64,000 nucleotides of DNA, taken from Opitutus sp. ER46. GTDB taxonomy: Bacteria > Verrucomicrobiota > Verrucomicrobiia > Opitutales > Opitutaceae. The DNA is taken from assembly GCF_003054705.1 (NCBI RefSeq), contig NZ_QAYX01000019.1, positions 62,001-126,000 on the forward strand, read 5' to 3'. The notes beneath the pieces were generated by a model. That model worked only from the letters and a program-made list of their open reading frames with translations. It searched no databases and was not told where the DNA came from. A program made the translations under genes and the position numbers. Shown piece by piece: positions 8,942 to 16,212 of this stretch (positions within the stretch are counted from its first letter, which is position 1; every line of letters begins with the position of its first letter).

Positions 8942-10699
8942 GTGGACCACAACCGGCCGCCCACTCCCACCTCCTCGCCCACCGGCGCTCCGCCGCCGCC
9001 CGCCAGCGCCGATCCCCGCGTGCTCCCGGCGCTGTACCAGATCGCCTCGCTGGCCGCCCGCACCGACGACCCCGAGTTTGCGCTGCGCGAGCTGCTTGAT
9101 CTTTTCGTCACCCTGTTCCGCGCCGATGCCGGGTCGATCGCCCTCATCAGCCCCGACACCGGCCGGCTCGAAACCGAGGTGCAGGTGGGAGGCGCCGCCC
9201 CCCGCGACCTTCCGGGCCTGAAGCTCGGCCACGGCGTCACCGGCTGGTGCGTGCTCAATCGCCGCCCGCTGCTCGTGCGCAACGTCGCCACGGAGCCGCG
9301 CTACATCGCGGTCCGCGCCGCGACGTGTTGCGAGATGGCGGCGCCGATGCTCGACGAGGACGGCGTGGTGGGCGTGGTCGATCTCGAGAGCAACCAGGTC
9401 GACGGCTTTGCGCCCGGCGACCTCACCGCGCTGGTGCAGCTGGCCGGTGAGGCTGCACGCGTGCTGCAACGCCTCTGGCAGGTTCGCCACCTCCAGGGCA
9501 AGGCGCGCCAGCTCGAGTCCCTCATCTCGGCCGGCCAGTCACTTGTCACCAAGCTCGAGCAGCAGGAGCTCTTCGACACCCTCGCCCGCGAGGCGCGCGA
9601 CATGCTCTGCGGCTGCGCCTGCGCACTGCACCTGTACGACGCCACCGCCGACACCGTCCGGCTCGCCGCGTGGAGCGGACCGCGCGCGCTGACGTTGTCC
9701 ACGACGCCGCTGCCGCTCGACTCCTGCATGGTGGCGGCCGCGATCCACACGCGCCGCGCGGTGACGTTTGCCGATGTGCAGACGCCGGACTTCCGCGAAC
9801 TCGCCGACCTGCCGCCCGACGCCACGCTGACCTCGGCGCTGATCACGCCGATGCTGTTCGAGGGCGAAGTGCTCGGCGTGATCGTGGTGTTCACCGACCG
9901 GATCCGGCGCTTCGACAACGACGACAAGCGCCTGAGCGCCGCGCTCGCCAGCCTCGGCGCGGTAGCGCTGCAGAACGCGCGCCTCTACGCGCGCGTGTTC
10001 GAGAGCGAGGACGTGCTGCGCAAGAACGAGCGCCTCACCACGCTCGGGCTGCTCGCGGCGGAGATCGCGCACGAGATCCGCAATCCGCTCACCGTGCTCA
10101 AGCTGCTCCACGGCGGCCTCGGTCTGGACTTCGCCCCCGGCGACCCGCGCCACACCGACATGCGCGTGATCAGCGAAAAGCTCGACCAGCTCGAGGCGAT
10201 CGTCGGCCGCGTGCTCAACTTTGCCCAGGCGCCCTCCAGCCTCCACGCGCGCGTCTCCCTCACCGACATCATCGGCGACACGCTTGTGCTCGTCCGGCTC
10301 AAGCTGGCGCAGAGCAAGGTCGCGCTGCGCTTCGAGCCGCCCGCCCGCCCGCTCTTCGTCGACGCCCACAAGGGCCAGATCCAGCAGGTGCTGCTCAACC
10401 TGCTCCTGAACGCGACGCACGCCATGCCCGAGGGCGGCTCGATCACGATCCGTGTCGGGCCCGAGGAGCGCGCGGGGACGAAGCTCGCCCGCATCGACAT
10501 CGTCGATACGGGGCGCGGCGTGCCCGAGGCGATCCGCGACCGGATCTTCGACTCGTTCCTCTCCGGGCGGCCCGACGGGACCGGTCTGGGCCTGGGCATC
10601 GCCAAGCGCATCCTGGCCTCGCACCACGGCGACATCGCGCTGCACGACACCGGTCCCGCCGGCACAACCATGCGGATCACGCTGCCGCTCGCCAAATGA
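8942..10699 (+). CDS. GAF-GAF sensor histidine kinase
   Basis: Probable cytoplasmic two-component kinase: no transmembrane helix is visible. Residues about 35-175 form a first GAF domain and about 190-345 a second. A short helix leads to the HisKA motif AAEIAHEIRNPLTVLKLL with the phospho-acceptor His377. The HATPase_c domain shows an N box (NLLLNATHAMPEGGS), a G1 box (DTGRGVPEAIRDRIF) and a G2 box (GTGLGLGIAKRIL). Translation starts at a GTG (8942). No response regulator lies nearby, so it is an orphan kinase. Its stop overlaps the start of the next small gene in an ATGA, which indicates translational coupling. Confidence 0.9.
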   Translation: MDHNRPPTPTSSPTGAPPPPASADPRVLPALYQIASLAARTDDPEFALRELLDLFVTLFRADAGSIALISPDTGRLETEVQVGGAAPRDLPGLKLGHGVTGWCVLNRRPLLVRNVATEPRYIAVRAATCCEMAAPMLDEDGVVGVVDLESNQVDGFAPGDLTALVQLAGEAARVLQRLWQVRHLQGKARQLESLISAGQSLVTKLEQQELFDTLAREARDMLCGCACALHLYDATADTVRLAAWSGPRALTLSTTPLPLDSCMVAAAIHTRRAVTFADVQTPDFRELADLPPDATLTSALITPMLFEGEVLGVIVVFTDRIRRFDNDDKRLSAALASLGAVALQNARLYARVFESEDVLRKNERLTTLGLLAAEIAHEIRNPLTVLKLLHGGLGLDFAPGDPRHTDMRVISEKLDQLEAIVGRVLNFAQAPSSLHARVSLTDIIGDTLVLVRLKLAQSKVALRFEPPARPLFVDAHKGQIQQVLLNLLLNATHAMPEGGSITIRVGPEERAGTKLARIDIVDTGRGVPEAIRDRIFDSFLSGRPDGTGLGLGIAKRILASHHGDIALHDTGPAGTTMRITLPLAK

Positions 10700-10938
10700 C
10701 CGCCTCTCCTTCCACCCCACCCTCGCCCTCCCCCGCGCCGGCTGCCGACGCGGAGCTCGCCCGCAGACGTATTCGGCAGCGGCGGACGCTGATCGTCCTC
10801 AGCTTCGTCCTCATCGCCGCCGGCATCGTGGTGCTCACCGCGCTGCCCCGGCTGCCCCTCCCGATGCGCATTCTGACCGGCCTCGGTGATATCTTCCTCG
10901 GCATGATCCTGCTCGTGGTGGTCCGCCAACACCACTGA
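10696..10938 (+). CDS. Small membrane protein coupled to the sensor kinase
   Basis: An 80-residue protein beginning at the ATGA overlap with the histidine kinase. The N-terminus is Pro/Ser/Ala-rich (about 1-18) and is followed by a basic patch (ARRRIRQRR). Two hydrophobic segments follow, around residues 31-47 and 57-74, separated by a short loop, ending in VVVRQHH. The family is not recognised. The coupling suggests co-expression with the kinase and perhaps a membrane-associated partner role, which is inference only. Confidence 0.65.
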   Translation: MTASPSTPPSPSPAPAADAELARRRIRQRRTLIVLSFVLIAAGIVVLTALPRLPLPMRILTGLGDIFLGMILLVVVRQHH

Positions 10939-10977
10939 GGAAGACCGCGGAAGAAGAACCGCGGAAGAAGAAGGCGG

Positions 10978-11098
10978 ACCGCGAAAGACGCGAAGGGGCG
11001 CGAAAATCAGGGGCAGGCGATCGCGAGTGGTGCAGACGCCGCGCAGCGTCGACCACCTGGTGTCTTCGCGGGCTCGGTTCGCGGGCGTTCGCGGTTTC
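10978..11098. repeat. Type-A palindrome, copy 1
   Basis: The left arm (10978-11009) reads ACCGCGAAAGACGCGAAGG and continues to CGCGAAAATCAG. The right arm (11062-11098) is its imperfect reverse complement, ending GTTCGCGGTTTC. The interior of about 50 bp is non-coding. Arm sequence matches the terminal repeats of the GxxExxY cassette at 26420-26876. Confidence 0.75.
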
Positions 11099-11160
11099 TC
11101 TCCGACAATCTTGCGGATCGGCACGGTGGTGCGGCAACACCGGCTTTTCAGAAGGGGAGT

Positions 11161-11236
11161 AACCACTAATGGACTCGAGGGGACACGAATCATCGGACCG
11201 CTACCCCGACGCCGATCACCTGTTTCATCCGTGGCT
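11161..11236. repeat. Type-B palindrome, copy 1 (degenerate)
   Basis: The left arm AACCACTAATGGACTCGAGG with GGACACGAAT (11161-11190) resembles the better-preserved type-B arm at 11474. The right arm is reduced to TTCATCCGTGGCT (11224-11236). It lies in the same position of the composite unit as copy 2. Confidence 0.55.
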
Positions 11237-11285
11237 GTACTACTTCCGCGTTTCGGGGTGCATTGCGGTCGACAGCAGAAGGAGC

Positions 11286-11405
11286 ACCGCGAAAGGCGCG
11301 AAGGGGCGCGAAAATCTGCGGTCGGCGGGAGCGAGATGGGAATGCGTGAGCGGTGGCAGAGGACCGCGGGTTTTCGCGGGCTCGGTTCGCGGCCGTTCGC
11401 GGTTC
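11286..11405. repeat. Type-A palindrome, copy 2
   Basis: The left arm (11286-11316) begins ACCGCGAAAGGCGCGAAGGG and ends CGCGAAAATC. The right arm (11369-11405) contains TTTTCGCGGGCTCGGTTCGC and ends GTTCGCGGTTC. It starts 308 bp after copy 1. The interior is short and non-coding, so it looks like a gene-less version of the GxxExxY-type cassette ends. Confidence 0.8.
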
Positions 11406-11473
11406 TTTCTTCCGGCGATTTCGAGGGGCGGGATGACGGGGCGGCGACACCGGCTTACCAGAAGGGGGGGATT

Positions 11474-11572
11474 AACCACGAATGGACACCAATGGACACG
11501 AATGACCAGGCATCCCTATCCGCCACCTCGTCAGCGGTCTTCCTTCGTGTTCATTCGTGTGCATTCGTGGCT
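11474..11572. repeat. Type-B palindrome, copy 2
   Basis: The left arm (11474-11504) has three tandem units of ACGAATGGAC type: CACGAATGGA, CACCAATGGA, CACGAATGA. The right arm (11544-11572) is the inverted counterpart, TTCGTGTTCATTCGTGTGC continuing to ATTCGTGGCT. The roughly 40 bp between the arms are non-coding. Confidence 0.8.
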
Positions 11573-11618
11573 AAGCCTCTTCCGCGTTTCGGGGTGCATT
11601 GCGGACACCAGCAGGAGC

Positions 11619-11736
11619 ACCGCGAAAGGCGCGAAGGGGTGCGAGAATCTGCGGTGGGCGGGAGGAAGGAGAGAATGCGTGCGCGTGGCCGAGGACCGCG
11701 GATTTTCGCGGCTCGGTTCGCGAGCGTTCGCGGTTC
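11619..11736. repeat. Type-A palindrome, copy 3
   Basis: The left arm (11619-11649) begins ACCGCGAAAGGCGCGAAGGG; the right arm (11701-11736) begins GATTTTCGCGGCTCGGTTCG and ends GTTCGCGGTTC. It starts 333 bp after copy 2 and about 160 bp before the ACT-domain gene. A downstream GGGAGAACGAGAAAGA string links it to the GA-rich repeats found elsewhere in the window. Confidence 0.8.
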
Positions 11737-11898
11737 TAACGGCACGGATTTTTGCGGATGGGGAGAACGAGAAAGATGGGTTGGGAGATCACCCTTGAGG
11801 GGGTTCGCGGGAGTTCCGTGGGGGCGTCGTGTGCGGTGGTCGCCGCGGAGGCCAACTACCGGGTTGCGGAGCGGCAGGGGGCTGATCAGCTTCGCGGC

Positions 11899-12417
11899 AT
11901 GCTCGCAACCCTCGTGATGACGGTGATCGGGGCCGACCGGCCCGGCTTGGTGCAGATGGTGGCCACGCGCGTCGCCGATCACGGCGGCAACTGGCTCGAG
12001 AGCCGGATGTGCCGGCTCGGCGGACAATTCGCCGGCATCCTGCGCGTTGAGGTCTCCACCGACCGCCGCGACGAGCTGGTGAACGCGCTCCGCACCCTCG
12101 AAGTCGACGGCCTGCGCGTGATCATGCACGCCGAAGGCGGCGCCACGACCGCTCCCGTTGATCGCCCCCTCGTCCACGTCGAGATCGTCGGTCACGACCG
12201 CCCCGGCATTCTGCGCAGCGTGTCCGGCGTCTTCGCCGCCCACGGACTCAACGTCGAGGAACTCGCCTCCGAGCGCGTCAACGCGCCGATGGACGGCGGC
12301 ACTCTCTTCCGCGCCAAGGCGACTGTGTTCGTCCCGCCCACCGCCAAGATGTCCGCCGTGCGCGCCGACCTGGAGAAGATCGCGTCCGACCTGATGGTCG
12401 ACGTGAAGGTCGACTAA
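11899..12417 (+). CDS. Tandem ACT-domain protein, GcvR-like regulator
   Basis: The 172-residue protein consists of two ACT domains. The first has TVIGADRPGLVQMVATRVAD near the N-terminus; the second has VEIVGHDRPGILRSVSGVFA near residue 95. Paired ACT domains of this type occur in GcvR, the glycine-cleavage repressor accessory protein, and in related amino-acid-sensing regulators. No DNA-binding domain is present. The ATG at 11899 (MLATLVMTVIGADRPG) is chosen because frames extending further upstream run into GA-rich repeat sequence. It sits alone between repeat-rich regions, with no gcv genes nearby, so the ligand is unknown. Confidence 0.8.
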   Translation: MLATLVMTVIGADRPGLVQMVATRVADHGGNWLESRMCRLGGQFAGILRVEVSTDRRDELVNALRTLEVDGLRVIMHAEGGATTAPVDRPLVHVEIVGHDRPGILRSVSGVFAAHGLNVEELASERVNAPMDGGTLFRAKATVFVPPTAKMSAVRADLEKIASDLMVDVKVD

Positions 12418-12524
12418 GCCGGCCCAAGTGGCCGGCGCGGTCTTACTCTTTCTCATCCTCTTCCTCTTTCTCCCCGCCGCCGGGGCTTCGGCCCGGTCGC
12501 TCCTGGCCGCGTCGCGCCGCCAGT

Positions 12525-12628
12525 ATCCGGACATTATTCCGGAGTATCCGGACATTATTCCGCCGAGTATCTGGACATTATTCCAAGCGCCTCACCACAG
12601 GGTGATTATAATTGCAGCCTCCTGCCCT
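12525..12628. repeat. 104-bp spaced-repeat element, copy 2
   Basis: It has the same architecture and length as 3741-3844: three ATCYGGACATTAT cores starting at 12525, 12546 and 12569 (21- and 23-bp spacing), about 25 diverged bases, then GATTATAATTGCAGCCTCCT plus GCCCT ending at 12628. Most differences from copy 1 are in the variable stretch, which suggests the cores and tail are under selection or recently duplicated. Confidence 0.8.
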
Positions 12629-12814
12629 CGTTGTCCGGACCAGGGGCTCCTGCGGCGCTCGCCCGCGCCATCCGACTAGGTTGGCGCGTTTCTCGCGGTG
12701 CCCGACGATTGGTCGACGCCGCGGCCCGCTGGTCGCGCGCTCGGGGTGAGAGAGCGAGAACGACTTCGTGAATGAACGATGGCTCACTGCCACGACACGA
12801 GGTCTCCGCCCCGG

Positions 12815-12860
12815 AACCTTCCAACCTGGAACCTCCTAACCTGTAACCTCCTAACCTGGG
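12815..12860. repeat. AACCTNCTAACCTG heptamer/14-mer array
   Basis: Six alternating 7- to 8-bp units (AACCTTCC, AACCTGG, AACCTCCT, AACCTGT, AACCTCCT, AACCTGGG), giving a period of about 15. On the minus strand the units read as AGGTT repeats, similar in style to the TAAGG units bounding the four-helix-bundle cassette. No inverted partner is present. Confidence 0.7.
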
Positions 12861-12865
12861 ACTCC

Positions 12866-12885
12866 GGCGGCGCGTCCGCGCCGCC
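12866..12885 (-). terminator. GC-rich hairpin downstream of the HNH gene
   Basis: GGCGGCGCG (12866-12874) and CGCGCCGCC (12877-12885) form a perfect inverted repeat with a 2-nt gap, realistically an 8-bp stem with a 4-nt loop. It begins 5 nt past the HNH stop codon on the minus strand. No U tract follows. Comparable CCGGCGGC hairpins occur at 16120 and 37990. Confidence 0.5.
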
Positions 12886-12890
12886 GCCGG

Positions 12891-13508
12891 TCACTCCTCC
12901 AGTTCCACGTTCCAGTAGGCGACGTCGAGGAAGTCCTTCCACACCTCGTGCTGCTGGTTGCCGAGGACGAGGGAGATGACGGGGCGCCACTTCGGGCGCT
13001 GGGGCTTGCGGATCAGGCGCATGCCGGCCTCGTGCGGCAGCCGGTTGGCCTTGCGGGTGTTACACTTCACGCACGAGCAGACGATATTCTCCCACGTCGT
13101 CTTCCCGCCGTTGTCGCGCGGGATCACGTGATCGAGGTTGAGCTCCTCGCGCGGCAGCACGCGGGCGCAGTACTGGCAGGTGTTCTTGTCGCGCTCGAAG
13201 ACGTTGTTGCGCGTGAGCTTCAGTTCCTTGCACGGCAGCTTGTCGAAAAACGTCAGCAGGATCACGCGCGGCAGCCGGATCGTCCGCGTGGGCGTCCGCA
13301 CCATCTCCATCTGCTCGACCGGCGGGTTGTGGACCGAGAAATCGATCCAATCCAGCATCGAGAACGTACGAAAATCATCTTCGTGGTGGTGAACAACTTG
13401 AGCGTGCCCCCGGGCCAACAGGGCAAAGGCGCGCCGGGCGCCAATCACGTTCACCGCCTGCCATAGGCGGTTCAAAACGAGCACCGGTTGTTCGAGCGCC
13501 GTTTGCAT
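12891..13508 (-). CDS. HNH endonuclease domain protein
   Basis: A 205-residue protein of the stand-alone bacterial HNH family that starts with a VLVLNRLWQAVNVIGARRAF segment and contains a zinc-stapled HNH fold. The first Cys pair is CQYC (111/114). The catalytic motif is NLDHVIPRDNGGKTTWENIV with His127, and the second Cys pair sits in CSCVKCN (146/149). Housekeeping HNH proteins of this architecture are widespread and of unsettled role; they are not restriction enzymes by default. The ATG at 13508 (MQTALEQPVL) is preferred over the upstream frame because it directly begins the conserved N-terminus. The gene stands alone. Confidence 0.85.
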   Translation of the reverse strand: MQTALEQPVLVLNRLWQAVNVIGARRAFALLARGHAQVVHHHEDDFRTFSMLDWIDFSVHNPPVEQMEMVRTPTRTIRLPRVILLTFFDKLPCKELKLTRNNVFERDKNTCQYCARVLPREELNLDHVIPRDNGGKTTWENIVCSCVKCNTRKANRLPHEAGMRLIRKPQRPKWRPVISLVLGNQQHEVWKDFLDVAYWNVELEE

Positions 13509-13644
13509 ACGGGGGCAGGCCAATAACCGCGGGACCGCCGGAGTGTCAAGGGTACGGCCAAGTGGCCCAGCAATCGTATTGCGAATCACGGCCGGCGGGA
13601 AATTATCGCCGCGACTCGTCCTGAATTTTCACGTCTCACCCTCC

Positions 13645-14250
13645 ATGCGTTTCCCTATCCTTGCCGTGCGGCGACTGCTCGCCGCTTCCGTCCTGGTTCT
13701 GGCCGCAGGCGCCGCCCACGCGCTCACGGTCGTCCCCCCCACGTTCGACGAACTGGTCGCCAAGGCCAACGTCGTCGTCCGCGGCGTGGTCACGAAAGTC
13801 GAGGCCAAGACCGTCGAGACGTCCCAGGGCACCGCGATCAAGACCTACGTCACGTTCAAGGTGGAGCGGACGCTCAAGGGCACGACCGAGGACGAGGTGA
13901 CGCTCCAGTTCCTCGGCGGCAAGGTCGGCCGGCGCACGCTCAAGGTCGTCGGCATGCCGACGTTCAGTGTCGGTGACCGCGAGATCGTCTTCGTCGGCGA
14001 CAACGGCCGTGTGATCTGCCCGCTCATCGCCGCCGGCCACGGTCGGTACCGGCTCGAGACCGATCCCGCCACCAAGGTCGAACACGTCGCGCGCGAGAAC
14101 CACGCGCCACTGGCCTCGACCGCCGAGATCGCCGCCCCGCTCGATCACAGCACCGCCGCCCTCTCCTCCAGCGCGGCCATGACGCGCGAGGACTTCGAGT
14201 CCCGCATCATCGCCGCCGTCTCCAACTCCCAGACCGCCTCCCAGAAATGA
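13645..14250 (+). CDS. Secreted protein of unknown function, coupled to a matrixin protease
   Basis: A 201-residue protein with an apparent signal peptide: basic start MRFPILAVRR, a hydrophobic core LLAASVLVLAAGAAHA, and predicted cleavage after about residue 26. The mature part is rich in beta-strand-like alternation (VVVRGVVTKVEAKTVET, TYVTFKVERTLKG, DEVTLQFLGG). The end (SSSAAMTREDFESRIIAAV) looks helical. The family is not recognised. Its stop overlaps the start of the matrixin gene (ATGA at 14247), so the two are probably co-expressed; it could be an inhibitor, chaperone or substrate-binding partner of the protease, which is speculation. Confidence 0.7.
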   Translation: MRFPILAVRRLLAASVLVLAAGAAHALTVVPPTFDELVAKANVVVRGVVTKVEAKTVETSQGTAIKTYVTFKVERTLKGTTEDEVTLQFLGGKVGRRTLKVVGMPTFSVGDREIVFVGDNGRVICPLIAAGHGRYRLETDPATKVEHVARENHAPLASTAEIAAPLDHSTAALSSSAAMTREDFESRIIAAVSNSQTASQK

Positions 14251-16112
14251 GCGCCCTCTCCTCTTCCCTCCGGTCCGCGAGCCTCGCCGCGGCGCTCTTC
14301 GCCGGTCTCGCCGGCGCGGTCGACGTTTACGCCTACACCTCGCTTGGCGGTTCCTGGAAGAACGGCTCGATCCCGATGCGCCTGCAACTCGACGCCACCG
14401 CGCCGGCGGTGACCATGCCGCTGCAGGATGGCTCCACCAGTTGGAACACGATCGCCCAGCAGTCGCTCGCCGCCTGGAACGCCGAGATGATCCGGAGCCA
14501 GCTGACCAGCACGACGTCCACCTCGTCCGCCGCGGAGATGTACGACGGCATCAACAGCGTGCTGTTCGCCACCACGATCTATGGTGATGCGTTCGACAGC
14601 ACCACGCTGGGCGTAACACTCGTGAACTACTACGACGACTACGGCCTGCCCACGCCCCAGATCACCGAAGCCGACCTGATCATTAACAAGAACCGGACAT
14701 GGAACTCCTACTCCGGCGTGATCCGCTCCAACCCGCTCGATTTCCGCCGGGTGCTCCTGCACGAGCTCGGCCACGTCATCGGCCTCGATCATCCCGACCA
14801 GGCCAACCAGAACGTGACGGCTCTGATGAACAGCACGGTGAGCAATGTCGCCGGGCTGCAGACCGACGACCGCAGCGGCGCCAACTACCTCTATCCCGCC
14901 GCCTCCGCGCTGCCCGCCTCCAACATCACGCTTCAGCCGACCGCCCAAAGCGGCGCCGTCGGCAGCTCCGTCGCCCTTACCTTCGGCCTCAACGGCAGCA
15001 CCACCCCGCCCGAGAAATCGCTGTTCCTCAACTACCGTTGGTACTTCAAGGCCTCGGGCGCGTCGGCGTACGAGCCCCTGTTCACCGTAAACACCGGCAC
15101 GCTCAGCTTCGGCACCCTGCAACTCCTCGATGCCGGCAGCTACTACGTCCAAATCCAGACGCCCAACGGCACCGTAAACAGCAACGCCGTGAACGTCGCC
15201 GTCACGCCGGTCACCCTCGATAAGAACACCTGCCTGTTCAACCTTTCCACCCGCGCGCTCAACGGCTCCGCCACCAACCCGCTGACCGTCGGGTTCGTGA
15301 TCTCCGGCACCGACAACAAGCGGATCCTGCTTCGGGCCGTCGGGCCCACCCTCGCCGACCCGCGATTTGGCATCTCCAATCCGCTGAGCGATCCCAAGCT
15401 CACCCTCGTCAACCAGACCACCGGCGCGATCCTCGCCACGAGCACGGCGATCTGGAGTCAGGCCGCCAACGCCGCCGAGATCCGGACCACCACCGGCCAA
15501 GTGTACGGGTTCCCGCTGCAGGAAGGCTCCCGCGACGCCGTGCTGCTGGTTTCTCTGCCGCCCGGCGCCTACACCGCCGTGGCCACCAGCCCGAGCAGCG
15601 GCTTGGGCACCGTCCTCTTCGAAGCCTACGATGCCGACACGACCAAGACCGCCACCTCCAGTCGGTTCTACAACCTGTCCACGCGCGGCTACGTCAGCAC
15701 CGGCAACAACGTGATGGTCGCCGGCTTCGTCGTCAGCGGCACCGCGCCCCGCACCTACCTGATCCGGCTCGCGGGGCCGACCCTCGCATCGAAACTCGGT
15801 GTGACCGACACCCTGTACGATCCGTACCTGAAGCTCTACCGGCACAACGACGACGGCAGCGGCGACACCCTGATCCGCGAAACCGATGACTGGGATTCGC
15901 CGTCCGCCACCCAGCCCTCTCTGAAGGCGGCGGCGGCGGCCGCGTACGCCTTCGCCTTCGATCTGGAGAACGCGGGCAATCGCCGGGAGTCCTCGATGCT
16001 CGTGACGCTCGCTCCCGGCCAGTACACCGCGATGGCTTCGGGCAACGACAACGGCGGCGACAACAGTCCGTCCGGCAACGCGCTGATCGAGATTTACGAG
16101 CTGAATCTGTGA
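14247..16112 (+). CDS. Secreted matrixin-type zinc metalloprotease with Ig-like and tandem C-terminal domains
   Basis: The 621-residue protein starts with a signal-like hydrophobic segment (about 5-25). The catalytic domain carries the metzincin zinc motif HELGHVIGLDH at residues 172-182, with a following MNSTV Met-turn-like segment around 194. An Ig-like domain follows (about 225-325, SLFLNYRWYFKASG). The C-terminus is two copies of a domain of about 140 residues starting NLSTRAL (about 332) and NLSTRGY (about 475), each with a GFVISGT/GFVVSGT strand, an RAVGPTLA/RLAGPTLA segment and a PGAYTA/PGQYTA turn. Such repeats are, from memory, frequent in secreted proteins of Opitutaceae. The target substrate is unknown. 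Confidence 0.88.
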   Translation: MSALSSSLRSASLAAALFAGLAGAVDVYAYTSLGGSWKNGSIPMRLQLDATAPAVTMPLQDGSTSWNTIAQQSLAAWNAEMIRSQLTSTTSTSSAAEMYDGINSVLFATTIYGDAFDSTTLGVTLVNYYDDYGLPTPQITEADLIINKNRTWNSYSGVIRSNPLDFRRVLLHELGHVIGLDHPDQANQNVTALMNSTVSNVAGLQTDDRSGANYLYPAASALPASNITLQPTAQSGAVGSSVALTFGLNGSTTPPEKSLFLNYRWYFKASGASAYEPLFTVNTGTLSFGTLQLLDAGSYYVQIQTPNGTVNSNAVNVAVTPVTLDKNTCLFNLSTRALNGSATNPLTVGFVISGTDNKRILLRAVGPTLADPRFGISNPLSDPKLTLVNQTTGAILATSTAIWSQAANAAEIRTTTGQVYGFPLQEGSRDAVLLVSLPPGAYTAVATSPSSGLGTVLFEAYDADTTKTATSSRFYNLSTRGYVSTGNNVMVAGFVVSGTAPRTYLIRLAGPTLASKLGVTDTLYDPYLKLYRHNDDGSGDTLIRETDDWDSPSATQPSLKAAAAAAYAFAFDLENAGNRRESSMLVTLAPGQYTAMASGNDNGGDNSPSGNALIEIYELNL

Positions 16113-16119
16113 CCGAAAT

Positions 16120-16146
16120 ACCGGCGGCGGCCGCGCCGTCGCCGGT
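16120..16146 (+). terminator. 12-bp hairpin after the matrixin gene
   Basis: ACCGGCGGCGGC (16120-16131) pairs with GCCGTCGCCGGT (16135-16146) with one G-U wobble and a 3-nt loop. It begins 7 nt after the matrixin stop codon and is followed by CGTTTGC. Strong stem, weak T tract; probably the 3' end of the two-gene secreted-protein operon. Confidence 0.6.
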
Positions 16147-16212
16147 CGTTTGCGCCTGCCCGCACAGGCGGCTTGCCCGGCCTGCCGTGGGTCCTCAGCG
16201 TGGCGCCCGTTC

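Larger units (their letters stand above)
10939..11898. other. 960-bp non-coding repeat array upstream of the ACT-domain gene
   Basis: No credible gene is present; open frames here are translations of repeats. The region is an imperfect tandem array of composite units about 310-330 bp long. Each unit has a palindrome with ACCGCGAAAGG/CGCGAAAATC arms (type A), a spacer containing CAACACCGGCTT or CGACACCGGCTT, a palindrome with CACGAATGGACAC arms (type B) and a TTTCGGGGTGCATTGCGG connector. Three A palindromes and two B palindromes are visible. It begins with two or three copies of ACCGCGGAAGAAG (10944-10975) just after the small membrane protein gene. Confidence 0.75.
12418..12890. other. 473-bp repeat-rich gap between the ACT gene and the convergent HNH gene
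   Basis: No gene is supported. It contains a pyrimidine stretch CTTTCTCATCCTCTTCCTC around 12450, the second copy of the 104-bp element (12525-12628), a purine-rich stretch (GTGAGAGAGCGAGAACGA near 12748), the AACCTNCTAACCTG heptamer array (12815-12860) and the HNH terminator hairpin (12866-12885). Confidence 0.65.

Noticed and set aside
7928-9490. 520-codon open frame on the minus strand across the membrane protein and sensor kinase genes
   Set aside because: It crosses two real genes and has shadow-frame composition without hydrophobic or domain motifs.
12428-12679. 83-codon open frame over the second 104-bp element
   Set aside because: It overlaps repeat sequence, has no homologous-looking composition and no start context; the repeats explain the openness.
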